This document shows positions 28,746 through 37,791 of a stretch of DNA of 64,000 nucleotides, in pieces (position 1 is the stretch's first letter; every line of letters begins with the position of its first letter). The DNA is from an uncultured SAR324 cluster bacterium. Lineage in GTDB: Bacteria > SAR324 > NAC60-12. The DNA is taken from NCBI GenBank assembly GCA_902513935.1, contig CABXOR010000001.1, positions 1-64,000 on the forward strand, given 5' to 3'. The notes beneath the pieces are model-generated. The model was given only the letters and a program-made list of their open reading frames with translations, was not told the DNA's origin and ran no database searches. Made by a program: the position numbers and the translations under genes.

Positions 28746-30635
28746 ATGAGACTTATTACAGAGACAGATGGGGATGGAGTGATTTTAGCTAGATTTTGCT
28801 ATAGCGGCAGTGATGAGATCAATGGATTCAAAATTTGCTTTAGCCTGCTTTCAAAATGTTCGGTTGTTTCAGGATGTAAGTTGATGCATCAATTTGGTGG
28901 ATATGCGGAACTGGCTCCAGATTATACAAGAAGCCTGATGAATGGTGATGAATGGAACTTTTCCTTTAAATATGAATTTGAACGACATGCGCCTGTAAAT
29001 GTTTCCTGGGGGCCAATGGGCACTTTTCTGAAATTAAAAGATGGTCAGACTGTAGAAGTTTTAAATGAAAAGTTGAAATTCCTCAACGGTACAACTAAGA
29101 AAAGGAAGAAGCTTTCCGCAGAAGAACCTCCACTCCGCTTAATACCTCATCCTCTTTCGTGGGAACAAGAAGCTGAAACATGCGATTTGTCTGAAGGTTT
29201 CAAAATTTCCGGATTCTCCTCTGAAACCCAGAAAAAGGTCGTTAGTTCTTTTAAATCACTAATTGAGCGATGTGATTTAAAAGGAATTCTCAGTAATCAA
29301 GGTGTTAAGGTCTGTTTTGAGAAAGATAAGCAAAATTTCGGGGAAGAAGGTTATGAAATGCTAATCAAGCCAGATAAAGTGAAGATCCATGCCTCTCAGT
29401 ACACTGGATATTTTTACGGTCTCATCAGCCTGCTGCAGTTGCTTAAAACCTACAATTCCTTGATTCCATGTGGGCAAATTAAGGATCTCCCTCAATTTAG
29501 CTGGAGAGGACAGCATCTGGACTGTGCCAGACATTTTTATAAGGTGGACAGTGTCCTTAGATTACTTGATCTGATGGCTTTTTTGAAACTGAACCGATTT
29601 CACTGGCACATGATTGATGATGAGTCTTTCCGACTTGAACTTACAAGTTTTCCGGAATTAGCCGATAAAACCGGAATGCGTGGAAATGGCTGCGTAATTC
29701 CCGCAGTGTTTGGTGGAGGAATGGGTCCTACAGGTGGAACATACTCTGCGGATGATGTGAGGAGGATTATCGATCATGCTGCCAGCCTTGGTATATCAGT
29801 TATGCCGGAAGTAGAAATTCCGGCTCATGCAAAGGCGCTGCTGAAAGTTATTCCGGAGTTGAGAGATCAGAAAGATAAAAGCTATGAAGAATCGGTTCAG
29901 GGATATGTTGAAAATACGATCAATCCGGCAATGCCGGCAACTTGGGAATTACTGAATAAGGTGATTCCGGAAATAATAAGCATGTTTCCATTTGGAGTAA
30001 TTCACCTTGGATGTGATGAATTACCACAAAAAATGTGGCAAAAATCACCTGCCATAAATAAGTTGAAAGAGCAGGAAGGTTTGGAGTCAACGGAAGATGT
30101 TCAGGAATGGACCATGCAACGTGCGGCAGGAATTGTTATTGAAGCGGGAGGACGCCCTGCTGGCTGGGAACAGGCCGGGCTAGGTAAAAATGGCGGAATT
30201 GGACAAGGGACGCTGCTCTTTTCATGGAGTGGTAAAGAACCAGGACTGAAAGCTGCCCGGGCAGGTTATGATGTTGTCATGTGTCCTGCACAACACATTT
30301 ATTTTGATATGGCACATACTTCTGAGCCGCATGAAGTTGGTGTGATGTGGGCTGCTTTTGTTTCAATGGCGGACGCATTGGAATGGGACCCAGTTCCAGT
30401 TAATGAACCTGAACTTGAACAGAGGATTATTGGAGTTCAAGGTGAACTCTGGTCAGAAACCATAATTAAAGACAGTGATATGGAAGCAATGCTTGCTCCA
30501 AGAATACTTGCACTTTCTGAAGTAGCATGGTCTACTCCAGGGAGAAAAAGAAAGTTGAGTGAATTTTTGGGTGCAGTAGGACACTTCCAAAGTATATTTG
30601 ACCAACTGGACTGGCAAAGTCACAAACCGGATTGA
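28746..30635 (+). CDS. Beta-N-acetylhexosaminidase, GH20
   Basis: Removes terminal beta-GlcNAc/GalNAc from chitooligosaccharides or related glycans. The 629 residues hold an N-terminal region, a GH20b-like domain (RLIPHPLSWEQEAE near residue 135), and a TIM barrel with HWHMIDDESFRLEL near 287 and the catalytic Asp-Glu in HLGCDELPQKMW near 423. YTGYFYGLISLLQLL and WRGQHLDCARHFY are also family-typical. I see no signal peptide, so the enzyme is probably cytoplasmic, acting on imported oligosaccharides. The ABC transporter genes follow 26 nt later. Confidence 0.9.
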   Translation: MRLITETDGDGVILARFCYSGSDEINGFKICFSLLSKCSVVSGCKLMHQFGGYAELAPDYTRSLMNGDEWNFSFKYEFERHAPVNVSWGPMGTFLKLKDGQTVEVLNEKLKFLNGTTKKRKKLSAEEPPLRLIPHPLSWEQEAETCDLSEGFKISGFSSETQKKVVSSFKSLIERCDLKGILSNQGVKVCFEKDKQNFGEEGYEMLIKPDKVKIHASQYTGYFYGLISLLQLLKTYNSLIPCGQIKDLPQFSWRGQHLDCARHFYKVDSVLRLLDLMAFLKLNRFHWHMIDDESFRLELTSFPELADKTGMRGNGCVIPAVFGGGMGPTGGTYSADDVRRIIDHAASLGISVMPEVEIPAHAKALLKVIPELRDQKDKSYEESVQGYVENTINPAMPATWELLNKVIPEIISMFPFGVIHLGCDELPQKMWQKSPAINKLKEQEGLESTEDVQEWTMQRAAGIVIEAGGRPAGWEQAGLGKNGGIGQGTLLFSWSGKEPGLKAARAGYDVVMCPAQHIYFDMAHTSEPHEVGVMWAAFVSMADALEWDPVPVNEPELEQRIIGVQGELWSETIIKDSDMEAMLAPRILALSEVAWSTPGRKRKLSEFLGAVGHFQSIFDQLDWQSHKPD

Positions 30636-30661
30636 AAGACATAAAAATTTTTTAAAGCAAA

Positions 30662-31585
30662 ATGAGTTCAAAGAACTTAGCTTATAATTCATTGTGGCAG
30701 AGGCTGGTGAGATCCCATGCTTTTTATGCCTGGCTGCTCATTGCGCCTGCTGCTCTTTTTCTGTTCACAATTGTTGGTTGGCCCCTTATTGAAACGGTAC
30801 GACTCTCATTTACCAATGCAGGACTTGGCGGTGAAGAGTACATAGGCTTTTACAATTATGAAAAATTATTTAGTAACCGGAAATATCCAGGAATTGTAGG
30901 CAGGACATTTTATTGGATGTTTCTTTCGGTCAGTCTGAAAATGATTTTGGGGACAATTGGTGCTCTCTTGATAAACGTAAAACTTAGAGGTCAGGCATCT
31001 TTTCGTGTCCTTGTAATGCCTCCTTGGGTGGTCCCGATGGCGATCGGCTGTATAGGTTGGCTCTGGGTATATAATGGTCACTTCGGTATCCTCGCCGGAG
31101 TATTGATGCATTTGGGTATTCTGGATGGCCCCTTTGGATTCTTAGCATATAAAACCAGTGCGTTTTATTCTGCAGTCGTAACTGATGTATGGGTAGGTAC
31201 GCCAATGGTAACAGTTTTTTTCCTGGCTGCAATGCAGGGTGTTTCGCAAGATCTGTACGAAGCAGCTTATGTGGACGGCGCATCGAGATGGTATCGGTTT
31301 CGAAGAATTACTATTCCACAGATCATGCCTGTTATTTTATCGATGGCTATATTGTCTGCGATCTGGACTTTTAATTCCTTCGAAATAATCTGGATCCTGA
31401 CTGAAGGAGGACCACGTGGAGCCACTACGACAATGATTATTGATACTTATAAAATGGCAATTGCAAATTACAAGTTTGGTTATGGTGCTACACGGGCATT
31501 GATGGTGGTCATATTTTTAGCTTTTTTTTCACTACTTTACCTTGTTTTATTGAACAAAGTAAATGAACGATTCAAAGTAAAATAA
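30662..31585 (+). CDS. Sugar ABC transporter permease (MalF-like, CUT1)
   Basis: A 307-residue inner-membrane subunit with about six helices (LLIAPAALFLFTIVGWPLI is the first). The cytoplasmic EAA loop, which contacts the ATPase, reads YEAAYVDGASRWYRFRRITI near residue 200. Context (GH20, NagK-like kinase) points to GlcNAc or chitobiose-type substrates. It is separated from the MalG-like gene by 2 nt. Confidence 0.9.
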   Translation: MSSKNLAYNSLWQRLVRSHAFYAWLLIAPAALFLFTIVGWPLIETVRLSFTNAGLGGEEYIGFYNYEKLFSNRKYPGIVGRTFYWMFLSVSLKMILGTIGALLINVKLRGQASFRVLVMPPWVVPMAIGCIGWLWVYNGHFGILAGVLMHLGILDGPFGFLAYKTSAFYSAVVTDVWVGTPMVTVFFLAAMQGVSQDLYEAAYVDGASRWYRFRRITIPQIMPVILSMAILSAIWTFNSFEIIWILTEGGPRGATTTMIIDTYKMAIANYKFGYGATRALMVVIFLAFFSLLYLVLLNKVNERFKVK

Positions 31586-31587
31586 TT

Positions 31588-32427
31588 ATGGAGAGATTTA
31601 CTTTTGTCCAGAAGTTTTTTCTTTATTTAGGAATAGCAGTTTTTTTGACATTCATACTGCTTCCGTTTTTTGAAATGTTCATGACTTCATTGAGGCCTTT
31701 GGAACATCTTTTTCGTTCTCCATATCAGTTCTGGTCTGATGACATGTCTTTTCAGGCATATTTGGATATATGGGATACTGTCCCCCTACTGGGGAGATAT
31801 ATTTCCAACAGTGTTTTCTTGGCATCTGTAACGACTTTTCTGTGTATGATGTTTGTCATTCCAGCGGCCTATTCTTTTGCACGATTCAAGTTTAAAGGAA
31901 GAACTATCAGTCTGGGTTTATTTCTTGGAGTTAACATGTTTGCGGGAGCGGTGCTTCTGATTCCTCTATACAAATTGCTGCGCTCAATGGGTTTACTAAA
32001 CACCTATGCCGCAATGTTTGTTCCCGGAGCTGCATTTCTGGTTCCAACAGGAATTTGGCTGCTGAAAGCTTATCTTGAAAAAATTCCCATTGAGCTCGAG
32101 GAATCAGCATGGATTGATGGTGCATCCAGAATATATATTCTCATGAGGGTTGTTCTTCCCCTTTCGGTACCAGGCCTGATTGTGGTAGGAGTATACTCAT
32201 TCATCGGCGCATATGCACAGCAATTCCTTTTTGCAATCACATTCAACCAAAAAAGAGAATACATGCCCTTACCTGCAGGAATCTTTGAATTCGTAGGTTA
32301 TCAAAGCGTGATTTGGAATCAGTTGATGGCAGCAAGTATTGTGGGTATTATTCCGGTTTTACTAATTTTTCTTTTTTTGCAGAAATATCTTGTTGAAGGT
32401 TTGACTAAAGGTGCAGTCAAAGGATGA
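31588..32427 (+). CDS. Sugar ABC transporter permease (MalG-like, CUT1)
   Basis: A 279-residue permease pairing with the preceding MalF-like gene. MTSLRPLEHLF near the start and the EAA loop LEESAWIDGASRIYILMRVV around residue 170 are typical of the MalG side. The end ...LVEGLTKGAVKG is the usual CUT1 C-terminus. Six helices are predicted by eye. Confidence 0.9.
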   Translation: MERFTFVQKFFLYLGIAVFLTFILLPFFEMFMTSLRPLEHLFRSPYQFWSDDMSFQAYLDIWDTVPLLGRYISNSVFLASVTTFLCMMFVIPAAYSFARFKFKGRTISLGLFLGVNMFAGAVLLIPLYKLLRSMGLLNTYAAMFVPGAAFLVPTGIWLLKAYLEKIPIELEESAWIDGASRIYILMRVVLPLSVPGLIVVGVYSFIGAYAQQFLFAITFNQKREYMPLPAGIFEFVGYQSVIWNQLMAASIVGIIPVLLIFLFLQKYLVEGLTKGAVKG

Positions 32428-32643
32428 ATCTTGTCTAGTCAGCGGGATTCATTGTTTATCCGTTAACGGACTTTATAAGAAAGGAGGTGCAGAGAGAAAT
32501 ATTAAATGTTTCATCTTTTTTAATGTTGAAATTTTTCTTTAATCACGCGTTTGGATTTGAAAGTTTGTTTATCAATATAGAAACAGGTTTAAACGCGAAA
32601 TTCTACAGGTCTATGACCTATCATTCTAACAATAAAGGTGAAG

Positions 32644-33867
32644 ATGAAGTTGAATAAAAAATTGCAGCGGTTTTCGCTGTTAAGTGCAGGTCTCTTCCTG
32701 TTGACGGGTTTGTTCCAAATTCAGGCTCAGGAATTGAAATTTGTTATGTGCGGAGGAGAAGTCCGTGCGGCTGATCAAAAAGTGATCGATGCCTTTCAGG
32801 CCAGTAATTCTGGTGTAAAAGTAAATATGGAAGCCGTCCCCTGGGGAACTTGCCAGGACAAATCCATGACGCTTGCTGCAGCAGGTGATCCTGTAAGCTT
32901 GTCTTACATGGGTTCAAGAACATTGAAACAGTTGGCTAAAAACGGCCTGATTGTTTCAGTAAACATTTCTGAGGCGGATCAGGCAAAATATCAGCCTGGT
33001 ATCTTAGACACCGTCAGCTACAAAGGGAAATTTTGGGGATTCCCTCACGCTTTCTCGACGAAAGCTCTGTTTATTAATTGCGGTTTGATTGAGAAAGCCG
33101 GAATGCAGTGTGTGCAACCTCATACTTGGGAAGGTATGTATCAAATGGCTAAGACTGTTAAAGACAAACTCGGCATTGCCGGTGTTGGTTTGGCTGCCAA
33201 AGATTTTGATAATACTATGCACCAATTCCTGAACTACCTTTACAGCAACGGTGGACAGGTAATTGATTCGGCCACCAACAAAATCACGTTAAACAGTCCG
33301 GAAACTGTTGAAACACTTTCATTTTATGGCAAGTTAGTCAGTGTTGCTCAGGAAGGGCCGACGGCATTTGAGAGATCACAATTAAAAGATCTCTTTAATG
33401 ACGAAAAGATAGCCATGTACATCGATGGTCCTTGGGGAGGTGGTCAGCACAAAAAGACACTGAAAACCATTGCAGTCCCGATTCCTGCCGGACCCAGCGG
33501 CACCAACGGAACTCTGCTAATTACAGATTCACTTGCTGTCTTTAAAGGAACTGGACACGAAGACGTAGCGATGGAACTCGCACGTGCCCTTTCTTCAGGA
33601 GATGCACAGTATGACCTTGATTCCAGTTGGGGTTTGACGCCGATCATGAAGTATGAAGGTATGGTCGCTAACCCTTACTACGTCAATAGTTCGTATTGGA
33701 GCGTTTTCGTTGAACCGATCGGATCAGGTGGCCCTGAGCCCCTGTTCGTAGAATACAAATCTCTGCAAACTGTGATGAACAGTATGATTCAGGGAATTGT
33801 ACTTGGTGAAGGTACTGCAAAAGATTTGGTTGCCACTGCCGCTGAAGAACTTGAGGAATTCAAGTAA
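32644..33867 (+). CDS. Sugar ABC transporter substrate-binding protein
   Basis: Periplasmic solute-binding protein of about 407 residues. I prefer ATG 32644, which follows AAAGGTG at a normal distance; GTG 32638 overlaps that ribosome site. The signal peptide core FSLLSAGLFLLTGLF ends at QAQ. The SBP_bac_1 fold is indicated by VIDAFQASNSGVKVNMEAVPW, the hinge segment YMGSRTLKQLAKNGLI and MYIDGPWGGGQ. Expected cargo is an amino sugar or oligosaccharide. It lies 210 nt after the permeases, with its own leader, so it may also be separately expressed. Confidence 0.9.
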   Translation: MKLNKKLQRFSLLSAGLFLLTGLFQIQAQELKFVMCGGEVRAADQKVIDAFQASNSGVKVNMEAVPWGTCQDKSMTLAAAGDPVSLSYMGSRTLKQLAKNGLIVSVNISEADQAKYQPGILDTVSYKGKFWGFPHAFSTKALFINCGLIEKAGMQCVQPHTWEGMYQMAKTVKDKLGIAGVGLAAKDFDNTMHQFLNYLYSNGGQVIDSATNKITLNSPETVETLSFYGKLVSVAQEGPTAFERSQLKDLFNDEKIAMYIDGPWGGGQHKKTLKTIAVPIPAGPSGTNGTLLITDSLAVFKGTGHEDVAMELARALSSGDAQYDLDSSWGLTPIMKYEGMVANPYYVNSSYWSVFVEPIGSGGPEPLFVEYKSLQTVMNSMIQGIVLGEGTAKDLVATAAEELEEFK

Positions 33868-33874
33868 AACTAAT

Positions 33875-33905
33875 AAAAGGCGGGCCAAAAGTCAGCTCGC
33901 CTTTT
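33875..33905 (+). terminator. Hairpin after the sugar-binding-protein gene
   Basis: AAAAGGCG and CGCCTTTT pair with an inner GC step, 8 nt after the stop and ahead of the ATPase gene. This is probably a partial terminator raising binding protein over ATPase. Confidence 0.6.
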
Positions 33906-33947
33906 AAGTCCTATTTCACATCTATAACGGCGTAACAGTAAAATTTC

Positions 33948-35048
33948 ATGGCAACAGTTTCTCTAAAATCAATCAACAAGTTATTCGATACTACACAGGT
34001 TCTTTATGATGTTAGTCTTGATATTGAAGATAAGGAATTTGTCGTTTTTGTCGGTCCTTCGGGATGTGGAAAAACAACTTTGTTGCGAATCATTGCCGGA
34101 CTAGAAGAAGCGACAAGCGGAGAAATAGAGATTGACGGAATAGAGGTTTCAAAGGCTCATCCAATTGAGCGTGGTATTTCTATGGTTTTTCAATCTTACG
34201 CTCTCTATCCACATTTGAATGTTTATGAAAATATCGCTTTTCCGCTTCGTGTTGCCAAACTTCACAAAACTAAAATTGAAAAAATGGTGCAACGCGCCGC
34301 AGAGACTTTGCAATTGACGGATCGATTGCAATACAAACCAGGACAATTATCCGGAGGTCAGCGACAGCGTGTTGCGATTGGTCGCTCAATTGTCCGGAAT
34401 CCAAAGGTCTTTCTTTTTGATGAACCTCTTTCCAATCTTGATGCGGCATTGCGCGGTGATATGCGGGTTGAATTGTCCAAACTTCACAAAAATTTGGACA
34501 CAACCATGATTTATGTGACGCACGATCAAGTGGAGGCCATGACCATGGCAGACCGGATTGTTGTTATTTCTGAAGGAAAATTAGAACAATTCGGAACACC
34601 GATGGAATTGTATCATCGGCCAGAAAGCAAATTTGTCGCCGGATTCATTGGACACCCCAAAATGAATTTTTTGTCAGTACCCCACCTTTCTAGAAATTCA
34701 AGCGGAGTTACTGTTGAGTTGCCGGAAATCGGGGAGCAATTACTTCCGGTTGATGCAATTGACATGAATGATGGTGAAAATCTTGAAGTGGGTATCAGAC
34801 CTGAAGATTTGATGTTGTCAACAATCGAAACTGGTTTGCCTATGAAAGTTGAAGTTTTGGAACGTTTGGGAGGCAGCACTTTGGTTTATGGAAGTGTCCA
34901 AGGAAATCAAAATTTTTGTGCATTACTTCCGGGAGATACCGTAGTTCGCGAAGAAGAAATCATTAAGTTAGCAGTAAATCCTGCCAACGTCCATGTCTTT
35001 GACTCCAAAGGAACAGCCATGAAACGACGCGAAGCCCCGATTGTCTGA
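33948..35048 (+). CDS. ABC transporter ATPase (MalK/UgpC/MsmX-like)
   Basis: ATPase subunit of 366 residues for the CUT1 importer above. Walker A GPSGCGKTTLL near residue 37, Q-loop MVFQSYALYPHLNVYENIAF, signature LSGGQRQRVAIGRSIV, Walker B VFLFDEPLSNLDAALR and the switch His in YVTHDQVEAM are all intact. The C-terminal ~130 residues are the TOBE/OB domain (LEVGIRPEDL), where regulators or enzyme IIA can bind in relatives. Confidence 0.93.
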   Translation: MATVSLKSINKLFDTTQVLYDVSLDIEDKEFVVFVGPSGCGKTTLLRIIAGLEEATSGEIEIDGIEVSKAHPIERGISMVFQSYALYPHLNVYENIAFPLRVAKLHKTKIEKMVQRAAETLQLTDRLQYKPGQLSGGQRQRVAIGRSIVRNPKVFLFDEPLSNLDAALRGDMRVELSKLHKNLDTTMIYVTHDQVEAMTMADRIVVISEGKLEQFGTPMELYHRPESKFVAGFIGHPKMNFLSVPHLSRNSSGVTVELPEIGEQLLPVDAIDMNDGENLEVGIRPEDLMLSTIETGLPMKVEVLERLGGSTLVYGSVQGNQNFCALLPGDTVVREEEIIKLAVNPANVHVFDSKGTAMKRREAPIV

Positions 35049-35070
35049 ATAAATCAAATTTCAAAATTAA

Positions 35071-35910
35071 ATGAAAATCAGTGCAAATTATTGGATTTTT
35101 GAAGGCGGTCTCGATGGAACTTTGCCAATAGCTGATGCCATGAAACAAGCCGCTCAATTGGGTTTTGACGGCATTGAATTGTGCATAGCGAGTCAAGGAG
35201 TTTTGACTCAGAAAACGACTCAAGTAGAATGCGAAACGTTTTGTGAAGAAGCACAAAAAAACGGCCTCGAAATTTCCGGTGTTGCCAGTGGAGAAAGTTG
35301 GGGGTGTTCACCAACATCCTACGATCCGGAGGTGCGACAATCCATCATCGACTTCACTAAAAAATCTCTTCAAATCACGAAATGGTTGGGAACGGACGCG
35401 TATTTATTTGTTCCAGGTGCAGTTGATGTTTTCTTTTTGCCAGACGGAGAAGTGGTTCCGTATGATGTCTGTTATCAAAGAGCGACGGACTCTATTTTTC
35501 AAATTGCACCGACTGCTGAAAAACTGGGGGTCTCCATTGCGGTGGAAAATGTTTGGAATAAATTTTTGTTGAGTCCATTGGAAATGCGGAGTTTCATCGA
35601 TCAGTTTCATTCAAGAAATGTTGGTGCTTATTTTGATGTGGGCAATGTTTTATTGACGGGTTATCCGGAACAATGGATTCGCATTTTAGGCTCTCGTATC
35701 AAACGCATTCACATCAAAGATTTCAAACGTTCTATCGGAACCATTGACGGTTTTGTGGATTTACTTGAAGGCGATGTAGATTTTGAAGCGGTCAATAAAG
35801 CATTGGCTGAGATTGGTTATGACGGTTTTGTAACGGCAGAAATGTTGCCTTTTGTGCCTGGACGTCCGGAAAAAACAGCAAAGGCCATGAAACAAATTTT
35901 CAAAAACTAA
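35071..35910 (+). CDS. Sugar phosphate isomerase/epimerase (AP-endonuclease-2 fold)
   Basis: A 279-residue TIM barrel of the xylose-isomerase-like family. Metal-site elements visible: VAVENVWNKFLLSP-type (IAVENV with Glu), AYFDVGNVLLTGYP (Asp), RIHIKDFKR (His) and TAEMLPF (Glu). Such enzymes isomerise or epimerise sugars and often pair with Gfo/Idh/MocA oxidoreductases, as here (27 nt downstream). The exact substrate is unknown. Confidence 0.85.
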   Translation: MKISANYWIFEGGLDGTLPIADAMKQAAQLGFDGIELCIASQGVLTQKTTQVECETFCEEAQKNGLEISGVASGESWGCSPTSYDPEVRQSIIDFTKKSLQITKWLGTDAYLFVPGAVDVFFLPDGEVVPYDVCYQRATDSIFQIAPTAEKLGVSIAVENVWNKFLLSPLEMRSFIDQFHSRNVGAYFDVGNVLLTGYPEQWIRILGSRIKRIHIKDFKRSIGTIDGFVDLLEGDVDFEAVNKALAEIGYDGFVTAEMLPFVPGRPEKTAKAMKQIFKN

Positions 35911-35937
35911 AAACGGTTTCTGTAGGAAGAGAACAAA

Positions 35938-36957
35938 ATGTTGAGAATTGGTATTGTCGGTTGGGGCTTTATGGGCAAAATGCACTTTCGTTGCTACACG
36001 TCCGATACAAATGTGGAGGTTACAGCAATTTGTGATGCCGACGCAAAGCAATTACAAAATTCTTCTGAAGTCTCCGGTAATATTTCCGGGGCAGAAAATG
36101 ATCTGGATTTAAGCAATATTACGCTTTATTCTGATTTATCCAAAATGATCGCGGACGAAAAATTAGATGCGTTGTCCATTGCATCCCCAACTTTTTTGCA
36201 TGCTTCACAAACGATTGAGGCACTCAACGCAGGAGTTCATGTGTTTTGCGAAAAACCGATGGCCTTGAATTCTGGCGATTGCAGAGAAATGGCTGAAGTA
36301 GCAAAACAGTCCGGAAAGACACTTCAAATTGGTCATTGTATCCGGTTTTGGCCGGAATATGTGCAAGCAAAAGAAATCATCGACTCACAAAAATACGGCA
36401 AAGTTTTGGCCGCAACTTTTCAACGACTTAGCCTCACACCAACTTGGAGTTGGGATAATTGTTTTCTCGATGGCAAACGGAGTGGCGGAGCAATGCTGGA
36501 TTTGCACATTCATGATACGGATTATGTACAATATGTTTTTGGAATGCCCAAAGAAGTTGTTAGTCGCGGCGTAATTGGGCCGAGCGGAGAATTTGACCAC
36601 ACCGTTACACAATATTTTTATGGAAATGATTGTGTCATCACAGCCGAAGGCGGCTGGATTATGGCTCCGGGATTTGGTTTTGAGATGAGTTTCAAAATTA
36701 TGCTGGAAAAGGCAACTTTGGTTTATAGTTCCGCACAAGAACCGACCTTCCGGATTTTTCCAATAGACGGAGAAACAGTCATCCCTGAAATACCGACAGG
36801 AGATGGTTATTCTTTTGAAATTCAACATTTTGTTGCTACTCTTTCCGGAGATTCAGTTCCGTCAATCATCACTCCGGAACAATCTGGAGATTCGGTAAAA
36901 ATAATTGAAGCGGAAAAAGAATCTATCCAAAACAATGTTAAAATTTCACTTCTCTGA
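35938..36957 (+). CDS. Gfo/Idh/MocA family oxidoreductase
   Basis: A 339-residue NAD(P)-dependent sugar oxidoreductase. The Rossmann start is VGWGFMGKMHFRCY (residues 7-20), the EKP motif of the active site is HVFCEKPMAL near residue 104, and the catalytic helix is MLDLHIHDTDYVQYVFG with the His/Asp pair. Relatives oxidise inositol, glucose-fructose or amino sugars. Flanked by two isomerase-type genes, it may take part in a side path of amino-sugar use or an oxidation-isomerisation-reduction sequence. Confidence 0.87.
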   Translation: MLRIGIVGWGFMGKMHFRCYTSDTNVEVTAICDADAKQLQNSSEVSGNISGAENDLDLSNITLYSDLSKMIADEKLDALSIASPTFLHASQTIEALNAGVHVFCEKPMALNSGDCREMAEVAKQSGKTLQIGHCIRFWPEYVQAKEIIDSQKYGKVLAATFQRLSLTPTWSWDNCFLDGKRSGGAMLDLHIHDTDYVQYVFGMPKEVVSRGVIGPSGEFDHTVTQYFYGNDCVITAEGGWIMAPGFGFEMSFKIMLEKATLVYSSAQEPTFRIFPIDGETVIPEIPTGDGYSFEIQHFVATLSGDSVPSIITPEQSGDSVKIIEAEKESIQNNVKISLL

Positions 36958-36971
36958 AAACAAAAATCACA

Positions 36972-37781
36972 ATGCTTTCTTGTCAAAATTGGCCTGTCGG
37001 AATTTGCACTTGGTCGTTGGGGAATGACATTACGGTTTTAGAACAAGCGATGATTGCTTCCGGGATGACGCATCTTCATCTTTCCCTTGATCCTGCTTTG
37101 TCTGCTGATAACCGTGATTATCTGAATTCTATTGAAAAAAATCAATGGCAACCGACCGCCTCGATGATAAGTTTTTCGCAAGAAGATTATTCAACACTTG
37201 AAACAATAAAAAAAACTGGCGGAATAGTTCCGGATCAACATTGGGAAAAAAATAAAGAAAAAATTTTACAAGCCATTGAGTTGACAGCTTCTCTCAATAT
37301 TAAATTTTTGACATTCCATTTTGGCTTTATCGAAAATTTTGATGATGAATTACGGGAAAAGGTTCGTTTTTTGGGCGATGTCGCAGAGCAAAATAGTATA
37401 ATGATTTTGATGGAAAGCGGACAAGAAAGCGCAGAAAGTTTAAAAGATTTTTTAGTAAAACTTTCTCATCCGGCGTTGGGTGTAAATTTTGATCCGGCAA
37501 ACATGATTTTGTACAATAAAGGTGATCCGGTTTTGGCTTTGGAAACGCTTACTCCGTGGGTCAAACACATTCATATCAAAGATGCTCGGCGGAGTGCTGT
37601 TGCCGGACAATGGGGTGAGGAAGTACCGTGGGGGGATGGCGATTGTAATAACTATGAATTCTTGAAAGCCTTAAACCGAATCGGCTACCAGGGTGCCCTG
37701 GCCATTGAACGCGAAGCCGGTTCAAAGCGTCTGGAAGACATTCAACACGCCGCCCTTAGCTTGAGTCAGTTTCCTTTTTGA
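36972..37781 (+). CDS. Second sugar phosphate isomerase/epimerase
   Basis: A 269-residue TIM barrel distinct from the gene at 35071. Metal-binding pieces: IKFLTFHFGF, MILMESGQESAES (Glu), LGVNFDPANMILY (Asp), VKHIHIKDARRS (His) and ALAIEREAGS (Glu). It starts 15 nt after the oxidoreductase and ends 11 nt before the kinase. I infer a role in the same amino-sugar pathway; the substrate is not visible. Confidence 0.85.
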   Translation: MLSCQNWPVGICTWSLGNDITVLEQAMIASGMTHLHLSLDPALSADNRDYLNSIEKNQWQPTASMISFSQEDYSTLETIKKTGGIVPDQHWEKNKEKILQAIELTASLNIKFLTFHFGFIENFDDELREKVRFLGDVAEQNSIMILMESGQESAESLKDFLVKLSHPALGVNFDPANMILYNKGDPVLALETLTPWVKHIHIKDARRSAVAGQWGEEVPWGDGDCNNYEFLKALNRIGYQGALAIEREAGSKRLEDIQHAALSLSQFPF

Positions 37782-37791
37782 GAAAAATACA

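Noticed and set aside
32487..32660. Short plus-strand frame starting GTG inside a GGAGGTG ribosome-like motif before the sugar SBP
   Set aside because: The start overlaps its own ribosome motif and the frame runs into the SBP gene in another frame; no similarity recognised.
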